64,000 nucleotides of DNA. Source: Lysinibacillus sp. OF-1 (GTDB lineage Bacteria > Bacillota > Bacilli > Bacillales_A > Planococcaceae). A program made the position numbers and the translations under genes. Position 1 is the first letter of the stretch; every line of letters starts with the position of its first letter. The notes beneath the pieces were generated by a model. The model did not search any database and was not told where the DNA came from. It saw nothing but the letters and a program-made list of their open reading frames with translations. Location of the stretch: contig NZ_CP102798.1 of assembly GCF_028356935.1 (NCBI RefSeq), positions 372,001 to 436,000 of the forward strand. The letters are read 5' to 3'. This document shows positions 63,799 to 64,000 of the stretch, piece after piece.

Positions 63799-64000
63799 GA
63801 TGTCAACGGTAGAAACAGCCATTTTGAAAGCCAAGGGATTGATTGCCGTTGCGCCAGCGTCCTTTCCAGGGGGGCGTCTTATGAGCCGCTTTACTCCAAG
63901 CAATCATGTGCAAAAGTGCCTTACCCTTATCCTTCAAACGAGCCGTAGTGAACAAAATAGCCCATTATTTATATGATTCGAGAAAGGATAGGCTCTTATT
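63799..64000. repeat. Interspersed intergenic repeat, copy 3 (reaches window end)
   Basis: Starts 12 bp after the ABC gene with GATGTCAACGG and continues to the last base; aligns with 44746-44956 over the whole length. It includes a version of the middle part (GTCCTTTCCAGGGGGGCGTC, GCCGCTTTACTCCAA) shared with the partial copy at 46407. An ATG-initiated frame (63788-63976) runs through it but reads only repeat. Confidence 0.85.

Noticed and set aside
63788..63976. 62-codon ORF starting right after the ABC exporter stop
   Set aside because: It reads straight through the intergenic repeat; the other copies do not preserve the frame.
1..64000. CRISPR arrays, tRNA, rRNA, prophage or complete insertion sequences
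   Set aside because: I saw no regularly spaced repeats, tRNA-like cloverleaf, rRNA segments, phage structural genes or transposase frames.

Overview
The window is AT-rich, densely coded Bacillaceae DNA with AAAGGAG-type ribosome binding sites, GTG/TTG starts, SigA-type promoters and strong rho-independent terminators. Gene content (BceRS-BceAB-like module, HemAT, SAM-box metY, PdaC-type deacetylase, YjfB, YfiBC-like ABC exporter, several amino-acid and peptide catabolism genes, no sugar genes) suggests a Lysinibacillus-like soil bacterium. That assignment is inference. I see no rRNA, tRNA, CRISPR array, prophage or intact IS. The window looks like core chromosome with a few accessory islets.

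Layout. 1-4.8 kb: tail of a membrane protein, then a BceRS/BceAB-type antimicrobial-peptide sensing and resistance module on the minus strand, with a clear promoter and operator before the ABC genes. 4.9-10.7 kb: a 1013-residue hybrid kinase whose first phospho-acceptor His is Gln, a membrane GGDEF protein, a REC-BTAD (SARP-like) regulator and a 59-residue YjfB-type gene. 11-12.9 kb: LysM/3D secreted protein, Cu/Zn superoxide dismutase lipoprotein, small acidic protein. 13-19.1 kb: M20 amidohydrolase, NhaC-type antiporter, a regulator divergent from a dipeptide-epimerase-like enolase, and a GNAT. A triplicated TAACGAC repeat lies in the divergent promoter.

19.1-31.3 kb: FhuF-like ferric reductase, DUF4395-like protein, a Fur-box promoter driving an apparent small RNA, DMT exporter, PepT, YhhN-type lysoplasmalogenase, a large unknown membrane protein, nitroreductase, acetyl-CoA hydrolase/transferase, DASS dicarboxylate transporter and PlsY-like protein. 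31.4-39.6 kb: SAM-I riboswitch and metY, a small protein with Panacea/SocA resemblance behind a structured leader, a short homoserine dehydrogenase, a DMT exporter, and an OmpR-type regulator/kinase pair separated by a small membrane ORF that looks like a kinase N-terminus. 39.6-46.6 kb: acyl-CoA dehydrogenase, membrane metallophosphoesterase, UppP, HemAT and a 2-hydroxyacid dehydrogenase, with intergenic repeats and a structured-RNA candidate. 46.6-51.8 kb: AIM24 protein and a three-gene operon best read as lysine catabolism (aldehyde dehydrogenase, lysine 6-dehydrogenase-like, acyl-CoA dehydrogenase). 51.8-64 kb: beta-propeller protein, PdaC-type deacetylase, split ThrE exporter, PAS-GGDEF(degenerate)-EAL protein, DMT exporter and a heterodimeric ABC exporter with one degenerate ATP site.

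Most notable signals: (1) a Fur-controlled small-RNA candidate at 20481-20649 with FsrA-like architecture; (2) a second copy (18 of 24 bases) of the BceR-type operator upstream of the metallophosphoesterase-uppP genes, which would link bacitracin-type sensing to undecaprenyl-phosphate recycling; (3) an intergenic repeat family (three copies) and a 53-bp palindrome resembling fused IS ends in the loop of the uppP terminator; (4) the Gln-for-His hybrid kinase; (5) the triplicated operator of an unnamed regulator family.
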